A stretch of DNA of 64,000 bases from Microcebus murinus. Its lineage: Eukaryota; Chordata; Mammalia; Primates; Cheirogaleidae. The stretch spans positions 82,901,001-82,965,000 of the forward strand of contig NC_134106.1 in the NCBI RefSeq assembly GCF_040939455.1, written 5' to 3'. Positions 47,166-58,562 of this stretch are shown here, piece after piece. The stretch's first letter is position 1, and every line of letters begins with the position of its first letter. A program made the position numbers and the translations under genes. The notes under the pieces were generated by a model. It made no database searches. It was given only the letters and a program-made list of their open reading frames with translations, and had not been told where the DNA came from.

Positions 47166-47994
47166 AACCCAGAAATAAGGAAAACATTGATGGAGGTGGG
47201 AAGCCATGTGCATGTTTGGAAAAGCCCTGGGTCGGAGTATTATTGCAAACTGGAAGCAGGGCAGCCACCATGGTCATATCAGAGACAGGGGCTTTGTAGT
47301 TTATCTGAGGTTGACAATATGGTCAGTAGCCCTGACTCTTGAGTGCTCAACTGTGTTGATAGTAAATTATAGTCTAATAGGGCTGTATGATAATATAATG
47401 TAAGCACCCACACCACTGGCCCCTTGTATAGCATTGTGATTATTTCCTTGGAAATAAATAGAACTTAGAAGATATCTTGATCATGTTGGGGAGGATGGTG
47501 ATGCAGCCTCTTTCAATCTCTGTGTGCCCTCTGCTACTGCCCACGTTTTGGGCAATTTAGTCCTCACTGGCACTTCCACAAAAGGATGAGCAAAAATAAT
47601 AAATAAAAGAATAGATATGAGGCTCAAATGAGTCTGTTTCGCTGCATGTCACCAGCTTTTGTCAAAGGTTTATGAGGGATAAGGTCAAAAGTAATGACTC
47701 AATAAGACACCTAAATTATCCCTAGAGCTCATTTATTTATGGCACCCCATTCCCCATCACCATGGATGAGCAAGCCCTGGCCAGTACACCTAATCAGATT
47801 AAAATGCTTTAATTCAAAGTGCTCCCAAAGAAGTTTCTCGCAAGTAGGTGAGAAACACTGCAATTTGCATTTTATAGCTCCCCCCTTCTTTTAGTGTAGA
47901 TAGTAGGGAAGTTTCTCATCTTTACCTCCCAAGTGCCTAGCACAAAGCAGATGCCCAACAAACACCATTTTGGAAGCATCGCTTGTTTGTCATG
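47166..47994. promoter_or_regulatory. Unique sequence with a candidate conserved element
   Basis: 47640-47890 is repeat-free and dense in AT-rich and E-box-like words ('taatcagattaaaatgcttt', 'aattcaaagtgctccc', 'tgcaatttgcattttat'), which looks like an enhancer. No other feature is seen. Confidence 0.35.
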
Positions 47995-48175
47995 TTCTAC
48001 GCTGGCTCTCAGCCGCATGTTGTCTGCCATGCCCTGAGGAGCTTTAGGAAATACCGGTGCCTGGGCCCCATCCCCAAGAGATTCTGAATGACTTGATGGA
48101 TCACAGTGGATTTAGCCTAGGCACTGGGGTTTTCTTGAAGATCCCCAGGAGCTATAATATGCAGGAAAGTTGGAG
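47995..48175. mobile_element. MER5/MER58-like hAT fragment
   Basis: 'gtgcctgggccccatcccca', 'agagattctgaatgacttga' and 'atccccaggagctata' are parts shared by this hAT MITE group. The ends are eroded, so orientation is not assigned. Confidence 0.6.
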
Positions 48176-48519
48176 AAGGATGGGAATTAGCTGTGTTCCC
48201 AGAAAGCAGCTGTGACGGAAGACCTCAGGGCAACTGCCGGGCATGGCCCATTGCCCTCACCCAGTCAGATGAGGGTCAGGACAGAGCACCCAGCTGGCAA
48301 GGCAGCCAGTGAGCAGGTGCATCAGGAAATGAGGTGCCCGGAACACTGAGAACAGAACAGGGCGTGAGATGAAAATTAGTTGAGAGGCTGAAAGTCAGGT
48401 TTTGAGCCATCTCTGATAGACACCAACACAGAGAACAAACACCCTTCAGCATGAAACACATGCCTCCTAAACGACAACAAATTCAGAGGTCAGCCTCCCG
48501 CTGGAGAATTGGAATGGAT
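48176..48519. other. Unassigned sequence
   Basis: 48190-48310 is GC-richer. Nothing recognised. Confidence 0.4.
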
Positions 48520-48695
48520 TAGCAGAAAGCCCCTGGCTTTGAACACCGAGCTGTGCTCCAATTCCACGTCCACTCTGCAAGCCTCGTAGCCTCAATAGAC
48601 TCATCTGTGAAATGGGGCCTCTCGGGGTTGCAGTGAGGTGGACTGAGGGATAAATGTACCAGGAGTAGGCACTCAGCAGGCACCTGGCCTGACAT
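48520..48695 (+). mobile_element. MIR SINE
   Basis: Sense MIR: 'ccctggctttgaacaccgag', 'gtagcctcaatagactcatc', 'tgtgaaatggggcctctcgg', ending 'ggcactcagcaggcacctgg'. The longest open frame of the window (minus strand 48467-48967, 166 codons) runs antisense through it and is not a gene. Confidence 0.82.
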
Positions 48696-50328
48696 ACACA
48701 CAAGTGTGGCAAGTGCACCGTGCACATGGGTGCGTGTATACACACAAGTGCATACGCACATGGCTTCCGGAGCTCCTGCCAGCACAAAACCTCCAAGAGA
48801 CCATTTTGGCAGAAGTCATCCTTGCCAAAACCGCTTCCCTTTTCTACACATAAGGCCAGTGCAAAAATGTTTTTTCTGCAGCGTCTCAGGGAGGGAAATA
48901 GGTGGATCAAGAGTGAGGAGGAACTGTCGCTCATGACCCCAACAAGAGCAGAGCCTCTCGCTGCCATGCCTGCACTTCTTGGCCCCTGGTGGCCTCAGCC
49001 ACACCCCCAGGGCTCTGGGACAGCGAAGGCCCCAGGAGCTCTGAGCAGCTCCCACTGTGCCTGGGGACAGCCCTTCCTTCTGCCACCGCTTCCTCTGGGC
49101 TCCTCTGCAGCCTGCTCGCCTGTGTGGTCCTTGCACCCCACGCAGGGCTGACAGGCAGGTTCCTGGCCTCACACATATCGGTTCATCCCACTGATCAAAA
49201 GCTAAATGACTCATGCCTCCCTTGGCACTTTCTTTTTGACTTTTTTCCCCCTTTGGAGCCTATTTTTAACTGGTGCAGTAATTCTCCATCTCATCAGAGA
49301 CCAGGCTCTCTGGGGAATTCAGCATGGCAGTGTTCTCTCTCCCAGAGCTGGTATCAACGCGTCCATCCCGAGCTATTATAAATGCACAGTGTTCCTCAGG
49401 AGAATTACCGTGTTCCGTAGACCCACTCCTAATGTGAAATTAGGCCACGTTTAAAACAAACAGTGTCACAGACAGCGTAGGAGGAAAACAGTGGCCTACA
49501 TATTAAGAAACACTGGGAACCTTCTATTTTAGATCTAAGCAAGATGAAATCCCTCTCCCCACACCTGTGACATTTGCACGAAGAATACTTGGTAAAAATC
49601 GATTGTCAGAGTTAAAAAGGGCCCTTGAGATTATCTAGCCCGGGGATTATTAAGTAGGGACGGACATCAAAATCACCTAAGGAGGTTTTTCAACAGGAGC
49701 AAGAGATTCGGATTCACTAATTCCGGTTGAATTGTAAAGGAATGAAAATGTTGCCAGTTGATGCTATATTTTGCATTAACTATTTAGGTGGATGGGGGAA
49801 GGAGGTTATTTTTATCATTGTCATTTTCTGCAAAGTGAAAAAGCATAAACCACTCATGAATGATGGTTGCCCCTTTCACTTTTACTTTGGCAGATGAATT
49901 CTGTGCACCCCCACAATCTTCGATTAAGTAAAGGAGGTAGAAAGTGGAAGAATGGTGGGCGCTCATATAGGAACAAAGGAAAGGCAACGAAGTTGAAATG
50001 CTTGATCTTTTCTCCCCATTCTTTGATAGAGGCCCTGTAACATTTCCTCTCCTGCCGTTTCAATTGCTCATTCATGTCATTTCTTTGCTTCATTTGTCTT
50101 TCTCATCTTAGAGATTTTTTTCCCCTTTACGACTTCCTTTGGTCCCATTTCCCTCTCACCTTCCCATTCCCCTACTCAAATCCTCCTGGATAAAAATGAA
50201 AATGACTTTACTGTGTGTCTGACACTTGGCGTTTCATGATGTGGGACAAGGACTCACCCTTTGGGGAGCACACAAAAGCGGCTTTGTCCAGAGGTCCTCT
50301 CCAGGACACCCGGGTACAAAGTGTAGCT
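48696..50328. other. Unique sequence with a candidate conserved element
   Basis: 48705-48770 is an alternating TG/CA and CG-rich patch. 49170-49460 is repeat-free with preserved CpGs and a 'gctattataaatgcac' segment and may be conserved. 49640-49735 ('catcaaaatcacctaaggag') looks like a decayed MER5-type hAT end. Confidence 0.45.
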
Positions 50329-50453
50329 CAGTGATTCTCAAATTTCTGCCAACCTAAAAAAAATCACCTTGGATGGTTTACAGAAATGCAGATTCCCAGG
50401 CCTTCACACGACAGACTTTGATTCAGTAAGTACAAGGCGGTGCCCAAAGGCTT
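50329..50453 (+). mobile_element. MER5A-like hAT fragment
   Basis: It starts 'cagtgattctcaaatttctg' and contains 'ggtttacagaaatgcagatt', 'cccaggccttcacacgacag' and 'tttgattcagtaagtac'. The right end is missing. Confidence 0.75.
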
Positions 50454-51834
50454 AAGGAAAAACTCAGAACACAAAGGGATTGTAATGCAAGTGGCCCAAG
50501 GAACATGCACCCAAGAGGGCTGGTGTGCATGTTCCGAGACCTTCCATTTCTATTTGCAACCTTAGTACCAAACGCTCAGCTACCAGCTCTGAATTCTAGA
50601 TGTCTCCTTTAGTTAAACGAGGACTCCCATCACACCCACCTCACAGAGCTTGGGTGCCAGTTCAGCGAGAGCATCACACAAAGCCCTCACACCAGGGCCT
50701 GACCCTGAACAGACAGCAACTTCGTTACTATCTAAGCTATTCTACACTCATTCTCAAAAATCAAACAGTTGCTTCTGATGAGTGTGATTTGGAGAGAAAA
50801 TAAAAACTCTTATTGAGATTTAACTTTTGCCTTAACATCGGTGCTCTTCCCTGTAATGCCAGGGCAGAAACTTGAGAACTTTATATGAAGGAAAACGTTT
50901 CCTTTGATGTTCGCTTACTTCCAATGTCATTTTTCTCCAGTCATCCCTTCCGTGTGGGCAAGAGCCATCTATGCAAACGATGATACGTCTGCATCCCACA
51001 TTTTGTTCCAGTCTCCTTAGTGTAAGGAATGAACTCCTTGAAATGGCCTTGACTCGCCTGGCTAGCTCCAGCTCAAAACCCTCATGCAGAAATGATCCCT
51101 AGATCTTGTCCCCACAGTTTTATATAATTCTGCATTTCTTTGTGTTTTTCCCCATATGTTTTTTACTGTTGCTTTTTTTTTTTTTTTTAAGTTTCATGCC
51201 CATCTCCTCCCCTCAGCCTGGCATACTCATTCTGTGCTCCCTGGACAGGAAAGGTGGCTGCAGTACCCCTCGGTCCCTAGGTCTCATCACGCTGTTGAGA
51301 GTGATGGGCAAGAGGTATGTAAATGAGTCCTGCACTTCTGATTTCTCAGGATCAGAAATGAGAAATGAGAAGAGTATGGGGGAGACCCTGAAATTCTGCC
51401 TAGTGGATCTGATTTGTAGAGCAAACAGGACTCTCCTTTCGTGGTTTTAGCCACATCTCCTCCCTTCCCATAATTGCAATGGTTAATTACAAATGCAAGC
51501 TTGGCCCCCACAACGCCAGAGCAGAGAGTGGGAAGAATGTAGGCACTCGGTGATTCAGAAAAAGGAAAGTGGAAACAACCTCCCCAGATTTAGCTAGGCC
51601 TGATGTGCCCCTGTTATATAACATTCTAGTGCCCAGGATACTGCTTAGCACGTAGTGAGCACTGAATAGATATTTATAAAAGGAATAACCATGCATTTTT
51701 GTTATTTCATTAGTATCCTTCTAAACCTCAGTTATTATATTGAATTGTGCCAAACTATAATATATATATATTACAGTATATATTATATATTGTTTCCAAA
51801 TATAAATGACATTTGTAGTTTAACTTAGGCACCG
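50454..51834. other. Mostly unique sequence
   Basis: A T17 run at about 51172-51188. 51620-51690 ('cccaggatactgcttagcac') is probably a MIR or L2 tail. A TA-rich imperfect palindrome lies at 51758-51792. No gene. Confidence 0.45.
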
Positions 51835-52286
51835 TGTTAATTTCCTAAGGCTGTCATAACAAATCACTGTAAATTGTGTGTCTTGAAACAACAGAAATTG
51901 ATTCTCTCATGGTTCTGGGAACTAGAAGTCTGAAATCAAGGTGTTGGCAGGGTTATGCCCCCTCTGAGATCTCTAGGGACAAACCTTTCCTTTCCTCTCC
52001 TAGCTTCTGGTGGTCGCCAGCAGTCCCTAGTGTCCCTCGGCGCCTTGGCTTGTGGATGCATCACTTCAATCTATGTCTCCGTCTTCACGAGGCCTTCTCC
52101 CCTGTGTGCCTGTGTCCAAATTTCCCTCTTCTTCCAAGAACAATAGTCATATTGGAAGAGAGTCCACCCTCATGACCTCCTCTTAACTTGATTACATCTG
52201 CTAAGACCCTACTTTCAAATAATGTCACATTCAGGATCAAAGTAGACATAATTTTGGGGAAGGGGATGCTATTCAACCCAGTACAG
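51835..52286 (-). mobile_element. MLT1-type LTR, antisense (first of a pair)
   Basis: It starts 'gttaatttcctaaggctgtc' and 'acaacagaaattgattctct', contains 'ccaccctcatgacctcctct', and ends 'attcaacccagtacag'. It is longer and more diverged than the second copy. Confidence 0.82.
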
Positions 52287-52608
52287 ACACTCTCTCGTCC
52301 TCAGAACTATAAATGTGTAGTGTACTGAATTCTCCTCGGCTGGTTCTTTTGTGGGGAAGAGCAATTTTTTATTTCCCTAAAGCCTTCACCTTAACAGTTA
52401 GTTAGGGTAGGAGGTTAATGCGATGACAGTTCAAGGGTGGAGTCCATCTGCACTGGGAGAAGGGTCGGTGCCTGTGTCTCTGGACTGATTCCCATCCCAG
52501 AAAGTAGATTCTCACATCATGGAGCTAAGACAGCCAGGGAAAGGGAAAGGCTAGAAATGGTCAGGCCTCCACACTCTAACAGCCACCTTTAACATTTCAG
52601 AGTCGGAA
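52287..52608. other. Sequence between two antisense MLT1 LTRs
   Basis: About 320 bp without recognised repeat. It does not resemble the MaLR interior at 25413-26503, so a provirus is not supported. Confidence 0.5.
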
Positions 52609-52985
52609 AATATCTTAGTCAGCTCAAGCTGCCATAACCAAATACCACAGACCATGTGATTTAAACAGCATGAAATTATTTTATCACATTTCTGGAGGCT
52701 AGAATTCAGAGTGCCAGCATGGTCAGTTTCTGGTGAGGGCTCTCCCTTGGCTCGTAGCCAGCCCCCTTCTTGCTGTGTTCTCACATGGCCTTTGCTCTGT
52801 GTGTGCCCACCCCTAGTGTCTCCCTCTTTTTGTAAGGACACCAATCCTACCAGATTAGGATCCCATCCTTATGACCTCATTTAACCTGAATTACCTCCTA
52901 AAAGCCGTATCTTGAAATATGGCCATACTGAGGGTTAGGGCTTCAAAATATGAATTTTGAGAGGATGCAATTCAGTCCCTAGCAG
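52609..52985 (-). mobile_element. MLT1-type LTR, antisense (second of a pair)
   Basis: It starts 'atatcttagtcagctcaagc', 'tgccataaccaaataccaca', continues 'atcacatttctggaggctag' and 'tgctgtgttctcacatggcc', and ends 'gcaattcagtccctagcag'. Confidence 0.88.
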
Positions 52986-53369
52986 AAGGGACCTTGGAAG
53001 TCACTGCACAGATGAGGACCATTCTGCAAGGTAGAGAGACCTGATAAAGGTCACTCAGCTTGGAAAGGGTCATGTATTCCTGATGCTCTTCAGCTCTGCT
53101 AGTACCTGGATTTGAAAGTCTTTGGACTTTTCCCTTTGCTTCTTTCCTCGTCCAAGTACACAGAAAACATAAATAAACACTTCTTAAATAAATGAGCATG
53201 GATGGCATCCTCTTCATTTTGACTTATTCCTTTAAGGCAAAAGATACAAGTTTGAGGTAAAGCCTTCCTCTCTGAGGCAGAAAGAAAACAAAATGCATAA
53301 TCTATTTTGGATTCCCCATGAACCTACCACCAGGTCTTATACAGAGTAGACATGCATTAAAGATAGATA
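52986..53369. other. Unassigned sequence
   Basis: 52985-53110 may hold a further eroded SINE ('gacctgataaaggtcactca'). Nothing definite. Confidence 0.4.
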
Positions 53370-53510
53370 ACATTAACAACAAAATTTTACTTAGTACTCA
53401 TCCTAAGTGCTTTACATATGGTAACTCATTAAATCCTCACAGTAGTTTAATAGGTAGGTTTTATTATCAGTGGCATTTTACAGATAAAGAAATCAAGGCA
53501 CAGGGAAGAT
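53370..53510 (-). mobile_element. MIR SINE, antisense
   Basis: 'cctaagtgctttacatatgg', 'taactcattaaatcctcaca', 'ttttacagataaagaaatca' and 'aggcacaggga' are the antisense MIR centre. Confidence 0.85.
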
Positions 53511-53754
53511 TATTAATTTATTTATTATTCATTTATTCAAGGTTCATTAATGTATAAATGAATGAATGAATCAAGGTATGTGAAGACAACTCTTAAGTTC
53601 TGTGCTTAAACACTGCATACCCACATAATTTATTTTATTTTCAATATTTGGATATACATTTTTATATGTATTTTGAGGGATTTTGCTATTTTTTGTTGTC
53701 ATTGAAGGTAAGACAATACCAGGCAAATCACACTAATAATAAAGCTACTAACTA
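53511..53754. other. AT-rich sequence before the inverted repeat
   Basis: Contains ATTT/AATG short repeats (53516-53570). No gene. Confidence 0.45.
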
Positions 53755-53955
53755 TGAGTATAGTCAACTCTCTACATCAGTATTTTTATAACACAACACA
53801 GTACAAACACTTAAGCAAGTTTCCCCAAATAATAGTTGGTCTCAAATATATACTATAATGCATTCTGTTTTCTGTTGTATTCTATTTTAGTCTACTTTGT
53901 CTATTCAATTTAATTTTTTAATGCAGATTATGACTGGCAAAATAGATTTCCAGAG
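53755..53955 (+). repeat. Left arm of a 201-bp inverted repeat
   Basis: The arm begins tgagtatagtcaactctcta and ends gatttccagag. Its reverse complement occurs at 54080-54280 without gaps, with 13 mismatches in 201 positions counted by hand (about 93.5% identity). The identity does not match any transposon I know. The arm is AT-rich but of normal complexity, so the match is not a low-complexity artefact. Confidence 0.93.
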
Positions 53956-54079
53956 CTTCAATTAGGTCACAGTCAGCTGTTTGAAAAACAGCATGGATAT
54001 ATATATATATATATAGTTGCTATACACAATGTGTGTGTTTATATGTATTTATATGTCATTTATATATATAAAATTGTAT
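53956..54079. repeat. Spacer of the inverted repeat, with motif B
   Basis: A 124-nt spacer with a TA run at about 53998-54015 and motif B at 54017-54044 (ttgctatacacaatgtgtgt onward). Motif B recurs inverted at 54286-54313, outside the right arm. Confidence 0.85.
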
Positions 54080-54280
54080 CTCTAGAAATCTATTTTGCCA
54101 GTCATAATCTGCATTAAAAAATTAAATTGAATAGACAAAGTAGAGTAAAATGGAATACAACAGAAAACAGAATACATTACAGTTTATATTTGAGGCCAGC
54201 TATTATTTTGGAAAACTTACTTAAGTGTGTGTACTGTGTTGTGATATAAAAATACTGATGTAGAGAGTTGACTATACTCA
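54080..54280 (-). repeat. Right arm of the 201-bp inverted repeat
   Basis: It begins ctctagaaatctattttgcc and ends gagagttgactatactca, the inverse of the left arm. No perfect terminal target duplication or transposase-like sequence is visible. Confidence 0.93.
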
Positions 54281-54285
54281 TATAT

Positions 54286-54313
54286 ATGAACACACACACA
54301 TTTTGTATAGCAA
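54286..54313 (-). repeat. Inverted copy of motif B
   Basis: It ends 'ttttgtatagcaa', the reverse complement of the start of motif B at 54017-54044; the CA-rich part also matches. It gives the order A-B-A'-B' instead of a simple palindrome. Confidence 0.75.
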
Positions 54314-55587
54314 ATATATTTATATGTATTATATTTTTTAATATTTTCTCAACAACATATATATGTATATATACATCTAATAGGTAGAATTTTCTTCTGC
54401 CCTCAGCTGTGAAAGTTCAGTATTATAAAGATGCTGTAATATTCATACATTTAAAAGCTTTCAGAATGTTAAAGAAAATAAATAACTCAGTGCTTTGTTG
54501 TTAGCTAGCCTGCAGTAAAAGGGACTAACAGATGCCAGAAGTTTAGGCTCTGGAAACTCATTTAATTTTTCTCCAGTGCTAGCATGGTATGTGTTTCCTT
54601 TCGCTGGATGTGATTTTCTTAAGAGGAACACACTTTATAGTTAAAAAAAACAATTCAGGTCACACATCAGATTGTGTCTCCATTTAAGTTCTAAATTGCA
54701 ACAGACACCAAAATACATCCTAAGATTTTGGAGTGAATTCAAGTTCTTGGGAATTTCCAGGGCTGCAGAAAAGCCCTATTTTCTTAACATGAAATTGATT
54801 ATGTAATGAACTTCCTCAGAGTGTGAAATCCAAAGCTGATACGGTGATCCTTGCGTTTGATGCATTCCGTCAGAGGCAACAGGATAACGAGGAGATTTGC
54901 ATCTTCCAGTGTTGTAGAGAAAAAAAAGAAAAGAAAAGAAATGAAGGAGTGAATTAAAATGTGTTTTGGAATGGAGTGCTCAGGAAGGTAATATATTAAT
55001 AGGTAGATATAGGAAGGTAATATATTAGCTATTCCTGAGAAGGATAAAGAGATAGAGTTGAAGCATTTCCTATTTATACATTCTGTTTATTTTTAAACAT
55101 ACCATGGGGGGGGCGGGGGACAGTGCATACCCAGTTAAACTGAAATGTTGTTTCCTGAAAATACTCTGATCTTATTTAAAGGCGTTTATGTTTTATGAAG
55201 ACCAGAGGAACACAAGCAAGCATATCACCACACACTTTTAAATGTTGTAGGAATTAACTTTTAAAAAGAGATCCATTGATACCAATTTTCTTTCCCTCAA
55301 AAATTGTTAGTTCCTTCCCACTTTCTCAAGCAAATCAGAGTAATCTTTCTATGAGCCATGCCAGGACAGAATCTACGCATGTCGGGTAATCCAGAACAGG
55401 ATTTGTATTTGGCATTGGATTGCACTTTACCAAAAAGTGTTTCTAAAGCCAGTCAAATTTGTGCTCACTCTAAGGATCTTAATGTGTTAGATTCTCCTGG
55501 ACGCCAGCTATATGTTAGACAGGGGCAGACAGAGATGCTAATATTGTAAATAGATCATATGTTTGTGATTCATCAAGACTTCAGTCT
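54314..55587. other. Unique sequence
   Basis: AT-rich. A G-rich run lies at 55107-55119. A 27-nt stretch around 54995 and 55016 repeats 'aggaaggtaatatatta' twice about 30 nt apart. No gene. Confidence 0.45.
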
Positions 55588-55772
55588 CAGTGGTTCTCAT
55601 ACTTGAACAGGCATCAGGAACACCTGGGGGGATTGTTAAAACAGGGACGATTGAACCCCATCCTTAGAGTTCCGATTCAGTGGGTCTGGGGTGAGGCCAG
55701 GGAATTTGCCTATTCAACAGTTTCCCAGGTGCTATTGCAGCTATGGTCTGGGACACACTTTGAGAACCGCTG
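55588..55772 (+). mobile_element. MER5A hAT element
   Basis: A near full-length 185-bp copy: 'cagtggttctcatacttgaa' to 'cacactttgagaaccgctg', with 'gattcagtgggtctggggtg' inside. The terminal inverted ends are well kept. Confidence 0.93.
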
Positions 55773-56340
55773 TTCTGGTCCTATCCTGTGGAATTAGGAC
55801 ACTTGAAGTTAATCCCCAGGTTAAGATATACAGCCTTCCTGATTTCTTTAGGGATATCAGCTGCAAGCTGGTGATCAATTTGACTGAAGGCCAAAAAACA
55901 CAGATGAAAATGATCTTCAAATGAATATAAAAACGCAACTATTATAACCACAGGAATGCTGTCTGCACTAAACTAAACTTGAAGTTCTTATCATTCAATA
56001 AAAGGAAGGAAAGGAAAGTTTTATGAGACTTAATGACTATACCAATACATGGAACAGACCTCATTTTTCCCGTTCAATAAAATAGCTGACATATTTTCAC
56101 CAGAGGCCACCAGAGAAAGAAGAAGAAGAGCTGGCATGTGGATCACGGGAGCAGCCTGTAATTTATCTGTAGCTGAGATAAGGATTTTGGAGTATAGTAC
56201 AAATGCCATGAAAAACAGGAAATGTTAAATAAAAAAAAAAAGAAAAAGAGAGAAAGAAAGAAAGAAACGTTAAGCAGAGTGATTGAGAGAAGCAGTCCTC
56301 TAGAGAAGTCACTGTTTCTCCAAAATATTAATAGTTTATC
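55773..56340. other. Unassigned sequence with an A-rich tract
   Basis: An A/AAAG-rich tract at 56228-56268. No gene. Confidence 0.45.
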
Positions 56341-57120
56341 AGCAGACTTGGGGGCAGGAGGCTGACTGCAGCAAGTCTAAATGTGATTGCATCTCCCACA
56401 ATTCCACAGGGCAGTGGGCAGGAAACAAAGTGTGCTTCCCCACCTGCGAGCACCAGGTAAGCCGTCAGAAGCTGAGCCCCAGTAAGTGAGAAGACAGATG
56501 ATTGCTTTAAGAGAAAAAGGCTTTATTAAAATTCAAAGGAAAAAAAAAAATAAGCTGAGATGGTTTAGAAAGCATTATGCATTTATTGAACAAACACTGC
56601 TAAAGACATTTCAGCAAACCGTGTGTTTAAAAAGTAATAAATAGCTATTGTGCTTACTTCATAAACTTGTCAGACTGTCTTCATTTTATTTTCCTGAACA
56701 AACTGAATTTCTGTACTGCTCATCCCCAGCCAGTTAATAAATACATCACCCTAAAAAGTGCTGTGGTATTAAATTTACAGCAGATAAAATATGGATGAAG
56801 TTGCTATGCCTCAGGTACGTCAAGTGTGATTTAATATCTCACACTCCTCTTATGAGGAGTAAAAGATTACTCGGCTGCCTCCACCGCCAGAGAGCGACCC
56901 TTGCCCCTGAGTAACAGCCACTCAGCAAATAGCACCAAATGAAGACGGAGAATAACATATAGATTTGCCATAAGAAAAAATTGATCTAAATCCATATATC
57001 AAATCTGCTGATCAGAGCTCTAGAGAAACGCTCATAATCTTTAGCAGGCACTCCCAGAAACTTTGGGCAGAAAGGAGACGTTCCTGAAGGTGTATGGGGC
57101 GTTTCACTTTTTGAATTTTT
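56341..57120. promoter_or_regulatory. Candidate conserved non-coding block
   Basis: About 780 bp with no recognisable repeat. It has many TTAATAAA/ATTTA-type words, a perfect 7-bp hairpin (actcctc-ttat-gaggagt, 56843-56860) and, at about 56881-56897, a CTCF-like segment 'ccgccagagagcgaccc'. It looks like enhancer or insulator DNA, but conservation was not tested. Confidence 0.4.
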
Positions 57121-58494
57121 TACTTTCTTACTATTATTCTTATTGGCCTTTCATATCATTGGAATAAAATCCCCTTAGAAGAAAATGCTGTTTGACTTAA
57201 TGTCTTAGTGGTAAGTATTTTCTTCTCTCTGGAGAAACTATAACCTCTTTGAGCATTTCCGAGATCTGGAGAATCTTATAAATGAAGGCGTTGTTCCCCA
57301 GGGAAATTTCTCAACAATCTGATTTAATTTATATCTTTTTAAAAAGTTCTGTCTAAAATGATAAAAAAAAAAAATCTCCAAGGAAAACATTTGTTAGCAC
57401 AGAAAATAAATTCTTATGATTAACATTTTGCCATCCAAAAAGGCTGGTGACTGAGAGAGTTCTCTACACTTCAAAGGTAGGAGAGGAATGAGTTTTAAAA
57501 CAAGAGTAAAAAAAAAAGAAGCAAATTGCTGCTGAGCTATTTTTATTTCAAATATATAAAAGTAGAGTTGGTAAGTGCCATGTATAAATCTTCAAAGTGC
57601 AGATTGCCAAGGGTCTTCCTCTAAAGACTGCTGTGAAAAAATAAACTTCGGCAATTAAAGCGGCTTTCTCCTTTCTCCCCACGAAGGGAGGGATGTGGCC
57701 GGGTGTCCCAGGGGCTCCTGGTATCCTCTGTGTTCCCAGGCAGCAGTGTGCCTTTGCTAATTTAAAAAAACCTCTTCAGCTCTGGGCCTTAGCAAATAAA
57801 AGCTTTTGTCATCGCCTCCCCTAAAATGTGACTGTTCCACGGTTTGCGGTTTTGTGTTTGTTTATTTGTTTTTCACTGGGCACTTTTGTACTCAATTGGT
57901 AATTGGTTTTACAGAGCCAGAGGGGGTTGGGGGCAAGCCTGTGTATTTCGACTTTCTTCACTGGTGAATGGCGAGGCATTGGCACTAGCAGGTAGGTTTA
58001 CACAGAAGCTATGATTCTTAAAATATATGAATTGGGGAGACATATGCCAAAACAGGTGAGAGAGGGGATGCAGCGGGTGGTTTGGGGGGATGTGTGTTTC
58101 TGTGTGTGAAGCAAGAGCACATTCACCATGGAAGCTCTCCCGAGCGAGGGCTGGACAGGCTGCACCCATTCCCAGACTGACCCAGACGTCGCTCAGTCAC
58201 ACAGCTGCCCGTCCCTCCTCCATTCCAACTCTGCAGCGGATTGGCCAAAGCAGGGCGGCATTTCCTGAGTGACAGATGTGCCTACTGCAGGGACTGGCAC
58301 TGGCTCTCCCACTGGGGACCGGTGGCTCCAGGAGGAGCCCGACTGTTTGTTCCCTTTGTTTGTTCACTTCTGTGAGGAGTGGGGAGAAGGCCAGCTGGGA
58401 GGAGGGATGGGGCTGGGAAGGGGACAGAGAGACCACAGGAAAAAGAGGAAAAGAGAGACTAACTCTTCATGCTTGGGATTATTTTCTTTTTCAA
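57121..58494. other. Repeat-poor sequence
   Basis: 57540-57900 could continue the candidate conserved block. 58080-58350 is GC-richer with preserved CpGs ('cccgagcgagggc', 'cagacgtcgctcag'). Frames at 58090-58600 have no domains. Confidence 0.45.
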
Positions 58495-58562
58495 ATATAT
58501 ATATATATATTTTTTTTTATATATGTATATATGTGTATATACATATATGTATACATATATGC
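58495..58562. repeat. TA/TATG low-complexity repeat
   Basis: A TA run, a T9 interruption, then TATATG/TATACA units forming an imperfect palindrome. Confidence 0.92.

Noticed and set aside
48467..48967. The longest open frame in the window (166 codons, minus strand)
   Set aside because: It runs antisense through a MIR and through overlapping frames on both strands, has no recognisable domain, and starts without supporting signals. Chance in GC-richer DNA explains it.
52287..52608. A proviral interior between two MLT1 LTRs
   Set aside because: No similarity to the MaLR interior at 25413-26503 was seen, and the LTRs differ.
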